A stretch of 64,000 nt of DNA from Cladopsammia gracilis (lineage: Eukaryota; Cnidaria; Anthozoa; Scleractinia; Dendrophylliidae). The position numbers were made by a program, and so were the translations under genes. The notes below the pieces were generated by a model, which was given only the letters and a program-made list of their open reading frames with translations, searched no databases and had not been told where the DNA came from. This document shows, piece after piece, positions 14,908-26,602 of this stretch (position 1 is the stretch's first letter; every line of letters starts with the position of its first letter). The stretch is from the NCBI GenBank assembly GCA_022457155.1, contig JAJGOT010000131.1, positions 1,332,001 to 1,396,000 on the forward strand. Direction: 5' to 3'.

Positions 14908-16570
14908 CGAGAATGCCGCGACATATCCGGGACCTTCTTACGGTCCAGAGCGCTAAATTTGAAAAGCTTCCGTCTGACAAAACAGATACCACGCAGCTCT
15001 TTACAACCTCTAATTTCATTGGACCTGTATATCATGCAGTTCTATTGTTTTTAGGTCTAGGGTCTTTTGTTAGCCATTGTTGTGTTGTTTGTTCTATTGT
15101 TTTCTCAGCAAATCAGAGAAGACCTTGTAAGAGCTGCGTACTGCCCCTGACAAAAGAGCCAAATTACAAAGAAAATGGGGGAAATGGCGAAACAAGGTGT
15201 ATGTTATACTCCATAACAAAAAAACTAAGTACTTTGGCGGTTAGGGGTTCACCATGGCTTTTTCAGAAGAGGTGTTAAGGAATCAATTAAGACCCTTTTA
15301 TTTCCCTGAGATTTGGACAACTACCATCGAATCGCGTTCTAAAAATATATTTTCTATAGGACTTAATTATCGAACGTCAGTGTCACCTGTATGCATTACT
15401 GTTACGTAATATTTGTCAGGTATGCATGATTTCCTACCTTGTGATTCGCAAGGGACATCAGGTGTCAGTACATGTCCCAATATATAAGTTGGGTTTGTTA
15501 CACGCAACTTTTACTTCTCGCGTCGCCAATATAGCTTTTTTCTGTAGCTTTTTTCCAAAAAAGTTGTGGGAGACGAGCCTGCTGAAATTCAACGCGATCC
15601 AGTGGCTGAAGGAAATGCACGACACAGTTCACCACAACAAAATTCTACATCAAATACTTCGACCTCTGAGGAAATTGACGACGTATTCTCCTTATTTAAG
15701 ACCTACCTTGAGAACAGTTTGGACCAAAAAGGAAAGGAGTTAGCGGCCAAGCAAAAGATTTATCTGCAGGCGGAAAACTTCAAGTTCAAGGGAAATCAGA
15801 AGCAATTCGTATTTAACGCTGAACTTGAGGAGTTGGTCGGTAGAATCGGAGAAAGCAACGCCTCAAAAGATCACAAGAAAGTGGCACAAATAACCGAGCA
15901 GGCCAAATCGCTGTTGCACAAGAGGCAGAAACTGATCAAGCTTGCAGATTCTAGTGACGCTCGTTGTGACGTTGTTCAGGAGTATGAATCCCAAGACATC
16001 GCTTCGGACGATGAAGATGATAGAAAAATTCGGAACGCTCGAGCGAATGCTAACAGGAAAAGAAAGCAGAAAGAAAAGGAGCGCCAACAGCAAAGCAACA
16101 AGAAGCAGTGCACAGCACCGCCAGTGGGCACGCTGGATCATCAGCTTTTTTCGTGGTATTTATATCACTGACAGATTTATTTAGTTAGAAATTTTTTTCT
16201 CCTCATTTTCGGTGCTTTGTTTTTTTCTCGTATTGGCTCCTCGTGAGTTACCAACCAACGAGGTTGCAGTTGTATGTTGCTAGTTTCCATATAGGGATTT
16301 AGAAAATATTTTTCATTTGGGCGAACGCAGTGAGTTAAAATGAAATTAGTTTTTTTCGCTGATTACAGTATGGAAAAACACCGCATTGATATACAGGATG
16401 GTCTTTCTCTTCAAGAAAGGACTTGCTAACTAAGGTTCACTAAGGAAATGTTAGCCTCATGTCTAAACAAAACATTGGCGAAGTTTGGATTTAATACGAT
16501 GCGTGGAAATAGTATTCAAAGCGCTATTTTCTAGAAGGGTGTTCCGTAAACTGAAAGTGGCGCTCCAAAA
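14908..16570. mobile_element. Composite repeat, copy 1 (with ORF1-type insert)
   Basis: The start (GAATGCCGCGACATATCCGG) recurs at 18,899 and 47,901. The part around 15,225-15,350 recurs at 19,278-19,400, and 16,340-16,560 recurs at 19,400-19,617. The ORF-bearing stretch about 15,350-16,340 is absent from the second copy, so copy 2 is an internal-deletion form or copy 1 carries an insert. Confidence 0.55.
15566..16171 (+). pseudogene. ORF1/gag-like remnant of a tyrosine-recombinase (DIRS/Ngaro-type) retrotransposon
   Basis: An open frame of about 201 codons with no ATG; its upstream codon is GTG. The product has a Ser/Thr/Gln-rich start, a D-D-V-F-S-L-F-K-T-Y-L-E helix, a F-K-G-N-Q-K-Q-F-V-F-N segment, R-Q-K-L-I-K-L-A-D-S-S, an acidic cluster D-D-E-D-D-R-K and a Lys/Arg/Gln-rich tail. 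This order is common in the first ORF of coral YR retroelements as I recall. No reverse transcriptase, RNase H or recombinase follows, so it is a fragment. Confidence 0.45.
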
Positions 16571-17734
16571 TGTCTTCCAACGAACTCCCACGAGACCGGC
16601 AAACGGATTCAAATTTGAATAATTATTTCAACACAAACAATGTTCCCTCAGTCGTGAGAGGCGGGCGCTTGCTTTTTGCTTGTTCAAGTTAGGATTTCAA
16701 AGAGAAGCCATCATTTATTTCACATTTCTCATTGTCTGGCAAACAGAAAGGCCTATATTATTTTTTAAAACCTCAGTTAATATACTCTAGGTCTGAACTA
16801 CGTTAATCGATCGAGTAAAAGAGCATGTCTAGATCTGGACTGCAAAACGCTTTGTAAAGAGCACGAGAAACAAAGCGCAACGCACAAGCGAGTGACCCGT
16901 AATTCACGCTCGCTATTTGGCAACGCTTTTAACTGAAAACCATGTTCTGCGGAAAATGATTTTGCCATCGTGCTCTGACTATTGCGAATCTAATGAGTCA
17001 AACTGAAAATCTTGCTGCACACGAATTTGTTGACAAAACGCTCTGTAAAGAGCGAGAAGAATAGGACATCACATCTTTTAGAGACATTCGACGCACTTAA
17101 AATAACTTTAAAACGATCTAAACACTGTTAAAACGCGGTAGTTTGATAAAAAATTTCGGTCTTCGAGCCTCTCCAGTCGTCCGCCATATTAAAGTTCTGA
17201 AAAGAGCGGGAGTAAAAAAGCGTAACTAACAAGCGAGTGACACGCGCATCGCGCTCGATATTTGGCAAAGCCTCGGAACTGAAAACCATGTTCTGCGAAA
17301 GAAGTTTTTCCCATCGTACCCTGACCATTAAGAATCTAACGAGTCAAAATGAAAATCTTGCCGCACACGAATTTGTTGACAAAACGCTCTGTAAAGAGCG
17401 AGAAGAATAGGACATCACGTCTTTTATAGACATTCGACGCACTTGAAATAACTTTAAAGCGATCTAAACACTGTTAAAACGCGGTAGTTTGAGAAAAAAT
17501 TTCGGTCTTCGAGCCTTTTCAGTCGTCCGCCATATTAAAGTTCTGTAAAGAGCGCGAGGAAAAAAACGTAACGAACAAGCCAGTGACCGGCGCATCGCGC
17601 TCGCTATTTGGCAACGCTTCTAACTGAAAACCATGTTCTGCGGAAAATGTTTTTGCCATCGCGCTCTAACCATTGCGAATATAAAGATTAAAAAAAAAAC
17701 AAATAAATAAAATCTTGCCGCACACGAATTTGTT
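16571..17734. repeat. About 345-bp tandem-type repeat units, no gene
   Basis: The phrase CCATGTTCTGCGGAAAATG and its surroundings recur at about 16,940, 17,287 and 17,630 (period near 345 bp) and again at about 46,870, 47,217, 48,193 and 48,539. Each unit carries GCCGCACACGAATTTGTT and ATTCGACGCACTT blocks. No ORF is supported. Confidence 0.65.
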
Positions 17735-18886
17735 TACAAAGTGTCCTGGGGGGGGAGGTGGCCAGTACTCCATGACTGGCATCACAAAGTGTCCTGGGGG
17801 GGTGGCACGGTACTCCATGACTGGCATCACAAAGTGTCCTGGGGGGGTGGCACGGTACTCCATGACTGGCATCACAAAGTGTCCTGGGGGGGTGGCACGG
17901 TACTCCATGACTGGCATCACAAAGTGTCCTGGGGGGGTGGTACGGTACTCCATGACTGGCATCACAAAGTGTCCTGGGGGGGTGGCACGGTACTCCATGA
18001 CTGGCATCACAAAGTGTCCTGGGGGGGGTGGCACGGTACTCCATGACTGGCATCACAAAGTGTCCTGGGGGGGGTGGCACGGTATTCCATGACTGGCATC
18101 ACAAAGTGTCCTGGGGGGGTGGCACGGTACTCCATGACTGGCATCACAAAGTGTCCTGGGGGGGTGGCACGGTACTCCATGACTGGCATCACAAAGTGTC
18201 CTGGGGGGGTGGCACGGTACTCCATGACTGGCATCACAAAGTGTCCTGGGGGGGTGGCACGGTACTCCATGACTGGCATCACAAAGTGTCCTGGGGGGGG
18301 TGGCACGGTACTCCATGACTGGCATCACAAAGTGTCCTGGAGGGGTGGCACGGTACTCCATGACTGGCAGCACAAAGTGTCCTGGAGGGGTGGCACGGTA
18401 CTCCATGACTGGCATCACAAAGTGTCCTAGGGCGGTGGTGGCACGGTACTCCATGACTGGCATCACAAAGTGTCCTAGGGCGGTGGTGGCACGGTACTCC
18501 ATGACTGGCATCACAAAGTGTCCTGGAGGGGGTGGCACGGTACTCCATGACTGGCATCACAAAGTGTCCTGGGGGGGGGTGGCACGGTACTCCATGACTG
18601 GCATCACAAAGTGTCCTGGGGGGGGGTGGCACGGTACTCCATGACTGGCATCACAAAGTGTCCTGGGGGGGTGGCACGGTACTCCATGACTGGCATCACA
18701 AAGTGTCCTGGGGGCGTGGCACGGTACTCCATGACTGGCATCACAAAGTGTCCTGGGGGGGTGGTGGCACGGTACTCCATGACTGGCATCACAAAGTGTC
18801 CTGGGGGGTGGCACGGTACTCCATGACTGGCATCACAAAGTGTCCTGGGGGGTGGCACGGTACTCCATGACTGGCATCACAAAGTG
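17735..18886. repeat. 45-bp minisatellite, about 25 copies, G-run in every unit
   Basis: The units read CATGACTGGCATCACAAAG then TGTCC-TGGGGGGG-TGGCACGGTACTC. Length varies by a few bases through the G-run (5 to 9 G) and through GGTGG duplications. Because 45 is a multiple of three, all frames are open; the apparent repeat proteins are not genes. A shorter, more diverged array of the same unit lies at 47,597-47,890. Confidence 0.9.
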
Positions 18887-19620
18887 TCATCGCCGACATA
18901 TGCCGCGACATATCCGGGACCTTCTTACGGTCCAAAGCGCTAAATTTGAAAAGCTTCCGTCTGACAAAAGAGCCAAATTACAAAGAAAATGGGGGAAAAT
19001 GACGAAACAAGGTGTATGTTTTACTCTATAACAAAAAATCATCATCATCTTTATTTAAAAAACACGGTAAATACATCAGGCATTAACAATTTAATATAAA
19101 CTACAACTTAATAAGAAACTATGTATGTAAATTAATCCATAATTTAAAAATATAACTAATTATTAAAGAAAAGTAAACTAAAATAAAGCCTGTTTTACAT
19201 GAATGCCGTGTCGGAATTAATTAAGAATCGTCGGAAATTAGTCAGAGATGTTGCCTGCCTAGCAGCTGAAGGTAGAAACTAAGTACTTTGGCGGTTAGGT
19301 TCACCCTGGCGTTTTCAGAAGAGGTGTTAAGGAATCATTTAAGGCCCTTTTTATTTCCCTGAGATTTGGACAACTACTATCGAATCGTGTTCTAAAATTT
19401 GTTTTTTTCGCTGATTTCAGGATGGAAAAAACACCGCATTGATATACAGGATGGCCTTTCTCTTCAAGAAAGGACTTGCTAACTAAGGTTCACCCTGGAA
19501 ATGTTAGCCTCATGTCTAAACAAAACATTGGCGAGGTTTGGATTTAATACGATGCGTGGAAATAGTATCAAAGCGCTATTTTCTATATTCCGTAAACTAA
19601 AAGTGGCGCTCCAACAAAGC
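18887..19620. mobile_element. Composite repeat, copy 2 (internally deleted)
   Basis: It directly follows the minisatellite with the CCGCGACATATCCGG start and continues collinear with copy 1, but without the ORF-bearing interior. A LINE tail is inserted at 19,037-19,277. Confidence 0.55.
19037..19277 (-). mobile_element. 5'-truncated non-LTR retrotransposon tail
   Basis: This stretch interrupts the composite repeat between ATAACAAAAA and AACTAAGTAC, which adjoin in copy 1. On the minus strand it ends AAATAAAGATGATGATGAT, a polyadenylation-like and short microsatellite tail typical of CR1/L2-type LINEs. Confidence 0.45.
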
Positions 19621-20108
19621 GAACTAGGGGCGCCATATCCGCGCCATTTTGTACGTTTTTAATTACCAGGGCTTTTTCTTCAGTCGGGTCAAAACTAAGG
19701 CCTGGCTACGAAGGTCCGACTGGTAATTCCTGGGACAATCTTGGATCGATCCGAGATCGATCTCACATCGCCAGAAATAGCGGACATGTTCACCACGCGT
19801 GCGCGAGTTTCAGTGGCAATATGGCCGCCAAACACTAGAAGGCTTTGTATGGCAGAAATAAAACAAAATCAAATTGGCTGGCTTTTAGCTTACCTGGAAT
19901 ATTTGCCGCATTCCGGGTAAATTTATGAACATCTTTTCAAGTGTTTTTGTAAGCTTGATTTTCCCCACAATTGTTACTGGCCCTGCTTTTCAACAAAACA
20001 TATTTCCGAAGCTTCGCTCATACAATGCTCTCTATTTCAGAAGCCATTAATGCCGATTTTCACTCAAAACGGGATTTCGAGGCACCATAGTTCGTACAGT
20101 GATGGGGG
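19621..20108. other. Intergenic stretch, nothing recognised
   Basis: Unique-looking sequence without a supported ORF, RNA gene or repeat. Confidence 0.5.
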
Positions 20109-22088
20109 CACAGGTGAACCAAGCACAATATGCGAGTAGGGAAACTGGGTACTAGAATTGAGCTTTGTTTAGCTTTGTTTTGCTTTGCAACATTTGCGAA
20201 AATTTCTGCACGAAATTTATAACTTTTCTCTTAAAAAGTGCAAATAAAGTTTGAAATAAAGTGTTAACATGTAACCTGGTGTCTTTGTTTGTTCATTGGG
20301 TCCCTCCATGGCCTGTATTTGAGTATTTGCTTCCATGCGCTACATCATGTATAAATATAAGACAAGGTTGGAAAGTATTTTGGTCGAGTCGACGAGGCCG
20401 CGCAAGAAAACGCGGTCGATGAAATGCAAGAAAAACACACATTGTCCCTGTATCCCCGTATTAAACAAGATCGATAGTTGCGCCAACTTTTTCCGTAATT
20501 TTATTGCCAATAACTCACATTTTCGAGACGCAACCCAACGCCGAACTTCACCATCTCGCTCGACGATGGCGGCCATTAGCCGTGAGGACGAAAAGTGGCT
20601 ACAACCTCGATCCCGCGAGAAGATTTTCTCCCCCACTACCAGTACGCACCGCCAACCATTTCAGCACGCGCCTCCACCGGGTAAGTAAATTTTTTGCAGC
20701 AGTGAAAACCCCTTGAAATGGCGAAGTTGCGACGATAATTTTTGCAACTCAACTTTGTGTATTGTTTTTTTCCGGTTGTCAGGCCGAAGGTTTTAGCGAA
20801 GGTTTTTTGATAAAGCAGAGTTGGATCAAAACAAAGGTTATGTTGTGTGGTTTTTAACAGTATAGCGTTTTCTTCACATCAGTTCCTTCCTTCGAAGAGA
20901 TCGATATAGCGAGGTAAAAACTTACGTGCTCAATAGAGTTGTTATAATTAGCTCATCCTATTTATTATTAACTGATAAGGTCATACACTGTTCACAAAAA
21001 CATTGACTGTTTTGAATAAGCTACGTTAAGCAAAATAGTGCATCACTGATATTGGGACAAAACATGGCGAAAATTCAAAGTTTTCAGAGGAAACTCAATG
21101 TCAGAAGTCGCTTGTTTATATTTCTTTTAAGAATTATAGTCGATAGCCGACTTTTCGAAACATATCAAAAGATGAAGACGTTGAGATTTAGGGGCTTCAA
21201 ATTTGCGGTAGAGGCTGAAAATAATCAGAAATAATTTTGTTTTCATGCAAACATCTGCATCTGTAGTTTAGCGGCGATCGATCGCATATTAAGATAAAAT
21301 GGCCAGAACATTATTTTTTACAGCACCCCTGAGATGTCTGCCGGCTTCCTATTTCTTCCAGAACAAGTTTAAGACAATATCTTACTTACCCAGAGAGGAA
21401 AGTTTCGGTAAACGAAAGCAACGGATCAAACTTCAACTTAGCATTCTCCGTGTAAACCTTTGAAGACCCGCCATTTTTATTCAAGGGGTTTTCACTGCTG
21501 CGAAAAGTTTACTTACCCGGTGGAGGCGCGTGCTGAAATGGTCGGCGGTGCGTACTGGTAGTGGGGGAGAAAATCTTCTCGCGGGATCGAGGTTGTAGCC
21601 ACTTTTCGTCCTCACGGCTAATGGCCGCCATCGTCGAGCGAGATGGTGAAGTTCGGCGTTGGGTTGCGTCTCGAAAATGTGAGTTATTGGCAATAAAATT
21701 ACGGAAAAAGTTGGCGCAACTATCGATCTTGTTTAATACGGGGATACAGGGACAATGTGTGTTTTTCTTGCATTTCATCGACCGCGTTTTCTTGCGCGGC
21801 CTCGTCGACTCGACCAAAATACTTTCCAACCTTGTCTTATATTTATACATGATGTAGCGCATGGAAGCAAATACTCAAATACAGGCCATGGAGGGACCCA
21901 ATGAACAAACAAAGACACCAGGTTACATGTCAACACTTTATTTCAAACTTTATTTGCACTTTTTAAGAGAAAAGTTATAAATTTCGTGCAGAAATTTTCG
22001 CAAATGTTGCAAAGCAAAACAAAGCTAAACAAAGCTCAATTCTAGTACCCAGTTTCCCTACTCGCATATTGTGCTTGGTTCACCTGTG
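20109..22088. mobile_element. 1,980-bp element with about 610-bp terminal inverted repeats
   Basis: CACAGGTGAACCAAGCACAA at 20,109 has its complement ending at 22,088, and the arms (about 20,109-20,720 and 21,480-22,088) are nearly identical, including the same 117-codon open frame on opposite strands. ATGGGGG flanks both sides as a likely 7-bp target duplication. The 760-bp centre has no transposase, so this is a foldback or non-autonomous element; long arms would fit a MULE-type family. Confidence 0.75.
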
Positions 22089-22095
22089 ATGGGGG

Positions 22096-22599
22096 TAGCC
22101 AACTTGCCGCAATCGTCTGAGAAGAAGCACCGACTGAACTGACGATCATCGCATTCTCACTTTCTACGATGGTTCCTTCGCCCTGCTTTTTGCTTTCAAA
22201 AATCGTTCAGAGCTGTAAAAATCATTTCCACCAACAGTCCACGCTAAAGTCTTGAAGTTCGCTGTCTTCGAACGGCGATATTTGGGCACAGAATGCTCCA
22301 AATTTTGCTGCAAATCCCTCATTCAAAAGCTAAAGTCTTGTTGTTTTCAACTGCGAGCGAATTATTTCGGTCAGTGGTTTCTATATGGGCCTGAATACGC
22401 TTTATTTAACACAACCATTTTTGTCGCACCGAAGCCGCACCAAACGAATTTGAGCCCGTAGGGTGAAACAGCGGTGTATACCAATGAAGCGACATCGCAG
22501 TGTAAGACGCACGAAAATTCGCTGCTCCAATGTCCCTGATTTCTGGCGATGTTTAGATCGATCTAAATGACTAAGTGCGAACGGCCTCAAAATGTTGTC
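22096..22599. other. Intergenic stretch, nothing recognised
   Basis: No supported gene or repeat between the foldback element and the minisatellite. Confidence 0.5.
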
Positions 22600-25500
22600 G
22601 GCCAGATCTTGAATTTTCAATTTTCAATTGAAAATTCAAGATCTGGCCGGCAAGATTTTGAAAATTCATGATCTTGCCAGCAAGATTGTGAAAATTCAAG
22701 ATCTTGCCCGCAAGATTTTGAAAATTCAAGATCTTGCCCCCGCAAGATTTTGAAAATTCAAGTTCTTGCGGGCAAGATCTTGAATTTTCAAAATCTTGCG
22801 GGCAAGATCTTGAATTTTCAAAATCTTGCCGGCAAGATCTTGAATTTTCAAAATCTTGCAGGCAAGATCTTGAATTTTCAAAATCTTGCCGGCAAGATCT
22901 TGAATTTTCAAAATCTTGCCGGCCAGATCTTGAATTTTGAAATCTTGCCGGCAAGATCTTGAATTTTCAAAATGTTGCCGGCCAGATCTTGAATTTTCAA
23001 TATCTTGCCGGCCAGATCTTGAATTTGCAAAATCTTGCGGGCCAGATCTTGAATTTTCAAAATCTTGCCGGCAAGATCTTGAATTTTCAAAATCTTGCCG
23101 GCCAGATGTTGAATTTTCTTGCCGGCAAGATCTTGAATTTTCAAAATCTTGCGGGCAAGATCTTGAATTTTCAAAATGTTGCGGGCAAGATCTTGAATTT
23201 TCAAAATCTTGCCGGCCAGATCTTGAATTTTGAAATCTTGCCGGCAAGATCTTGAATTTTCAAAATCTTGCCGGCAAGATCTTGAATTTTCGAAATCTTG
23301 CCGGCCAGATCATGAATTTTCAAAATCTTGCCGGCAAGATCTTGAATTATCTTGCTGGCAAGATCTTGAATTTTCAAAACGTTGCCGGCAAGATCTTGAA
23401 TTTTCAATATCTTGCCGGCCAGATCTTGAATTTGCAAAATCTTGCGGGCCAGATCTTGAATTTTCAAAATCTTGCCGGCAAGATCTTGAATTTTCAAAAT
23501 CTTGCCGGCCAGATGTTGAATTTTCTTGCCGGCAAGATCTTGAATTTTCAAAATCTTGCGGGCAAGATCTTGAATTTTCAAAATGTTGCGGGCAAGATCT
23601 TGAATTTTCAAAATCTTGCCGGCCAGATCTTGAATTTTGAAATCTTGCCGGCAAGATCTTGAATTTTCAAAATCTTGCCGGCAAGATCTTGAATTTTCAA
23701 AATCTTGCCGGCCAGATCTTGAATTTTCAAAATCTTGCCGGCAAGATCTTGAATTATCTTGCTGGCAAGATCTTGAATTTTCAAAATCTTGCCGGCCAGA
23801 TCTTGAATTTTCAAAATCTTGCCGGCAAGATCTTGAACTTTCAAAATCTTGCTGGCAAGATCTTGAATTTTCAAAATCTTGCCGGCAAGATCTTGAATTT
23901 TCAAAATCTTGCCGGCAAGATCTTGAATTTTCAAAATCTTGCCGGCAAGATCTTGAATTTTCAAAATCTTGCTGGCCAGATCTTGAATTTTCAAAATCTT
24001 GCCGGCAAGATCTTGAATTATCTTGCTGGCAAGATCTTGAATTTTCAAAATCTTGCCGGCCAGATCTTGAATTTTCAAAATCTTGCCGGCCAGATCTTGA
24101 ACTTTCAAAATCTTGCCGGCAAGATCTTGAATTTTCAAAATCTTGCGGGCAAGATCTTGAATTTTCAAAATCTTGCCGGCCAGATCTTGAATTTTCAAAA
24201 TCTTGCTGGCAAGATCTTGAATTTTCAAAATCTTGCCGGCCAGATCTTGAATTTTGAAATCTTGCTGGCAAGATCTTGAATTTCAAAATCTTTCCGGCAA
24301 GATCTTGAATTTTCAAAATCTTGCCGGCCAGATCTTGAATTTTCAAAATCTTGCGGGCAAGATCTTGAATTTTCAAAATCTTGCGGGCAAGATCTTGAAT
24401 TTTAAAAATCTTGCTTGCAAGAACTTGAATTTTCAAAATCTTGCCGGCTAGATCTTGAATTTTCAAAATCTTGCCGGCAAGATCTTGAATTTTCAAAATC
24501 TTGCCGGCCAGATCTTGCATTTTCAAAATCTTGCCGGCCAGATCTTGAATTTTCAAAATCTTGCGGGCCAGATCTTGAATTTTCAAAATCTTATCGGCAA
24601 GATCTTGAATTTTCAAAATCTTGCTGGCAAGATCTTGAATTTTCAAAATCTTGCCGGCCAGATCTTGAATTTTCTTGCCGGCAAGATCTTGAATTATCTT
24701 GCGGGCAAGATCTTGAATTTTCAAAATCTTGCCGGCCAGATCTTGAATTTTCTTGCCGGCAAGATCTTGAATTTTCAAAATCTTGCAGGCAAGATCTTGA
24801 ATTTTCAAAATCTTGCCGGCAAGATCTTGAATTTTCAAATCTTGCCGGCAAGATCTTGAATTTTCAAAATCTTGCCGGCAAGATCTGGAATTTTCAAAAT
24901 CTTGCCGGCCAGATCTTGAATTTTCAAAATCTTGCCGGCAAGATCTTGAATTTTCAAAATCTTGCGGGCAAGATCTTGAATTTTTCAAAATCTTGCGGGC
25001 AAGATCTTGAATTTTCAAAATCTTGCGGGCAAGATCTTGAATTTTCAATCTTGCCGGCCAGATCTTGAATTTTCTTGCCGGCAAGATCTTGAATTTTCAA
25101 AATCTTGCGGGCAAGATCTTGAATTTTCAAAATCTTGCCGGCCAGATCTTGAATTTTCAAAATCTTGCCGGCAAGATCTTGAATTTTCAAAATCTTGCCG
25201 GCCAGATCTTGAATTTTCAAAATTTTCAAAATCTTGCCGGCCAGATCTTGCATTTTCAATATCTTGCGGGCAAGATCTTGAATATTCAAAATCTTGCCGG
25301 CCAGATCTTGCATTTTCAAAATCTTGCCGGCAAGATCTTGAAGACTTGAATTTTCAAAATCTTGCTGGCAAGATCTTGAATTTTCAAAATCTTGCCGGCC
25401 AGATCTTGAATTTTCAAAATCTTGCCGGTAAGATCTTGAATTTTCAAAATCTTGCTGGCAAGATCTTGAATTTTCAAAATCTTGCGGGCCAGATCTTGAA

Positions 25501-25706
25501 TTTTCAAAATCTTGCCGGCAAGATCTTGAATTTTCAAAATCTTGCGGGCAAGATCTTGAATTTTCAAAATCTTGCCGGCCAGATCTTGAATTTTCAAAAT
25601 CTTGCCGGCCAGATCTTGAATTTTCTTGCCGGCAAGATTATGAATTTTCAAAATCTTGCAGGGAAGATCTTGAAAATTCAAGATCTTGCTGGCAAGATCT
25701 TGAATT
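22600..25706. repeat. 3.1-kb minisatellite of 30-bp units built from palindromes
   Basis: About 100 units of AGATCTTGAATTTTC-AAAATCTTGCCGGCA. Each unit contains three inverted repeats: CAAGATCTTG, TTGAA-TT-TTCAA and CTTGCCGGCAAG. Orientation switches near 22,626, 22,762 and 25,665, and a block of about 407 bp is duplicated (marker GAATTTGCAAAATCTTGCGG at 23,021 and 23,428). The 30-bp period keeps all frames open; a 627-codon frame on the minus strand is an artefact. Confidence 0.9.
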
Positions 25707-25865
25707 TGAACTACTGCACTTCGTGTAATGGGACTTTTTTTCACGTCAGATGCCCCTCTGGTCTTGTGTTTGCCTTTGGTTTGCTTGAGGCTGCCTGGCA
25801 GCTGTTTTCTCTTGTCGTATCTGTAAGTTGTTCGACGTCATTTTCATTGCCTGTGAAAGCACTTG

Positions 25866-26045
25866 TAAACCAAGCACAATATGCGAATAGGGAAACTGGG
25901 TACTACAATTGAGCTTTGTTTGTTTTGCTTTGTAACATTTGCCGACACATTTGCCAAAATGTCTGCACGAAATTAATAACTTTTCTCCGTAACCTGTATT
26001 TGAGTATTTTCTTCCATGCACTTCATCATGGTATATATTTATCCC
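25866..26045. mobile_element. Relic arm of the 20.1-22.1 kb foldback element
   Basis: AACCAAGCACAATATGCGA and about 170 bp after it match the terminal repeat at 20,117 with substitutions and small deletions, without a partner arm. This is a solo, older copy. Confidence 0.6.
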
Positions 26046-26502
26046 TGTAAGTTCAAAACTGAAAAGCAGCGCAGCGCGCCCCTGAGCGAGGATTTTCCAG
26101 ATCACAATCATTCCGGTGTCCCTTTCCGGATTCCCGTTTCTGGATTCTACTTTTACGCAAACCCTCGCCGTGGGGGGTGGGGGGTGGAGTATAGGTCGTT
26201 GTTGGAGGAGTGAAAAAGAAAAATGTATTTTAGACCGTTGTTTATAATCATTTACCTTTTTCACTACACGTCTACTTTATGGAGCACGGATAAAAATGCC
26301 ATTTTGCTCAAACTGCATTTTGTAAAAGTGTAAAATGCTTTACCAACCGCTCATATGATCTCCTACCTACCCCCCTGGGTAGTCATACCGTACGTGGCCA
26401 TCTTTCATTCGATTCAAGATGGCGGTGGACGTAGTTCTTTAATAGACTGAATAACATGTTTCTCGATGCATTAACTTGCTAAGCAAACAACGCTTTACCA
26501 AC
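26046..26502. other. Upstream region of the TXNDC11-like gene
   Basis: No gene. GATTCAAGATGGCGG near 26,410 resembles the ATGGCGG-type motif found at many animal promoters. A GT/GGGG-rich tract lies near 26,175. Confidence 0.35.
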
Positions 26503-26523
26503 ATGGACAACGTGCAGCGATGA
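26503..26523 (+). promoter_or_regulatory. Six-codon upstream ORF overlapping the TXNDC11 start (ATGA)
   Basis: ATG at 26,503 opens six codons ending in TGA 26,521-26,523, which overlaps the main ATG at 26,520 as ATGA. If the mRNA starts upstream, ribosomes would have to leak past it or terminate and re-initiate. Confidence 0.45.
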
Positions 26524-26602
26524 TTTTGTGTAAACATGTTATTTTACTCGTTCTTGGAGTGGTTCTTGTGTCATTTTCAGGATCTACATGGTTTGCCGGC
26601 AA
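26520..26602 (+). CDS. TXNDC11: TXNDC11 exon 1: signal anchor
   Basis: Twenty-seven codons plus two bases. A basic start is followed by a Leu/Val-rich transmembrane stretch, placing the N-terminus at the ER membrane. The donor is AA|GTAAG; the two carried bases join T at 29,002. Confidence 0.75.

Noticed and set aside
17666..18870. Many overlapping open frames encoding 15-residue repeats on both strands
   Set aside because: The minisatellite period is 45 bp, a multiple of three, so all frames stay open by construction; there is no start context or codon signature of a gene.
20335..21862. Identical 117-codon ORFs facing each other
   Set aside because: They are the two arms of the same inverted-repeat element and the product resembles no protein; likely a non-coding terminal repeat.
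23201..25084. 627-codon frame of 10-residue repeats on the minus strand
   Set aside because: It is an artefact of the 30-bp minisatellite; every frame is open on both strands and units vary in ways that ignore coding.
22600..25706. CRISPR-like array appearance
   Set aside because: The units are contiguous with no unique spacers, and the context is animal DNA without cas genes.
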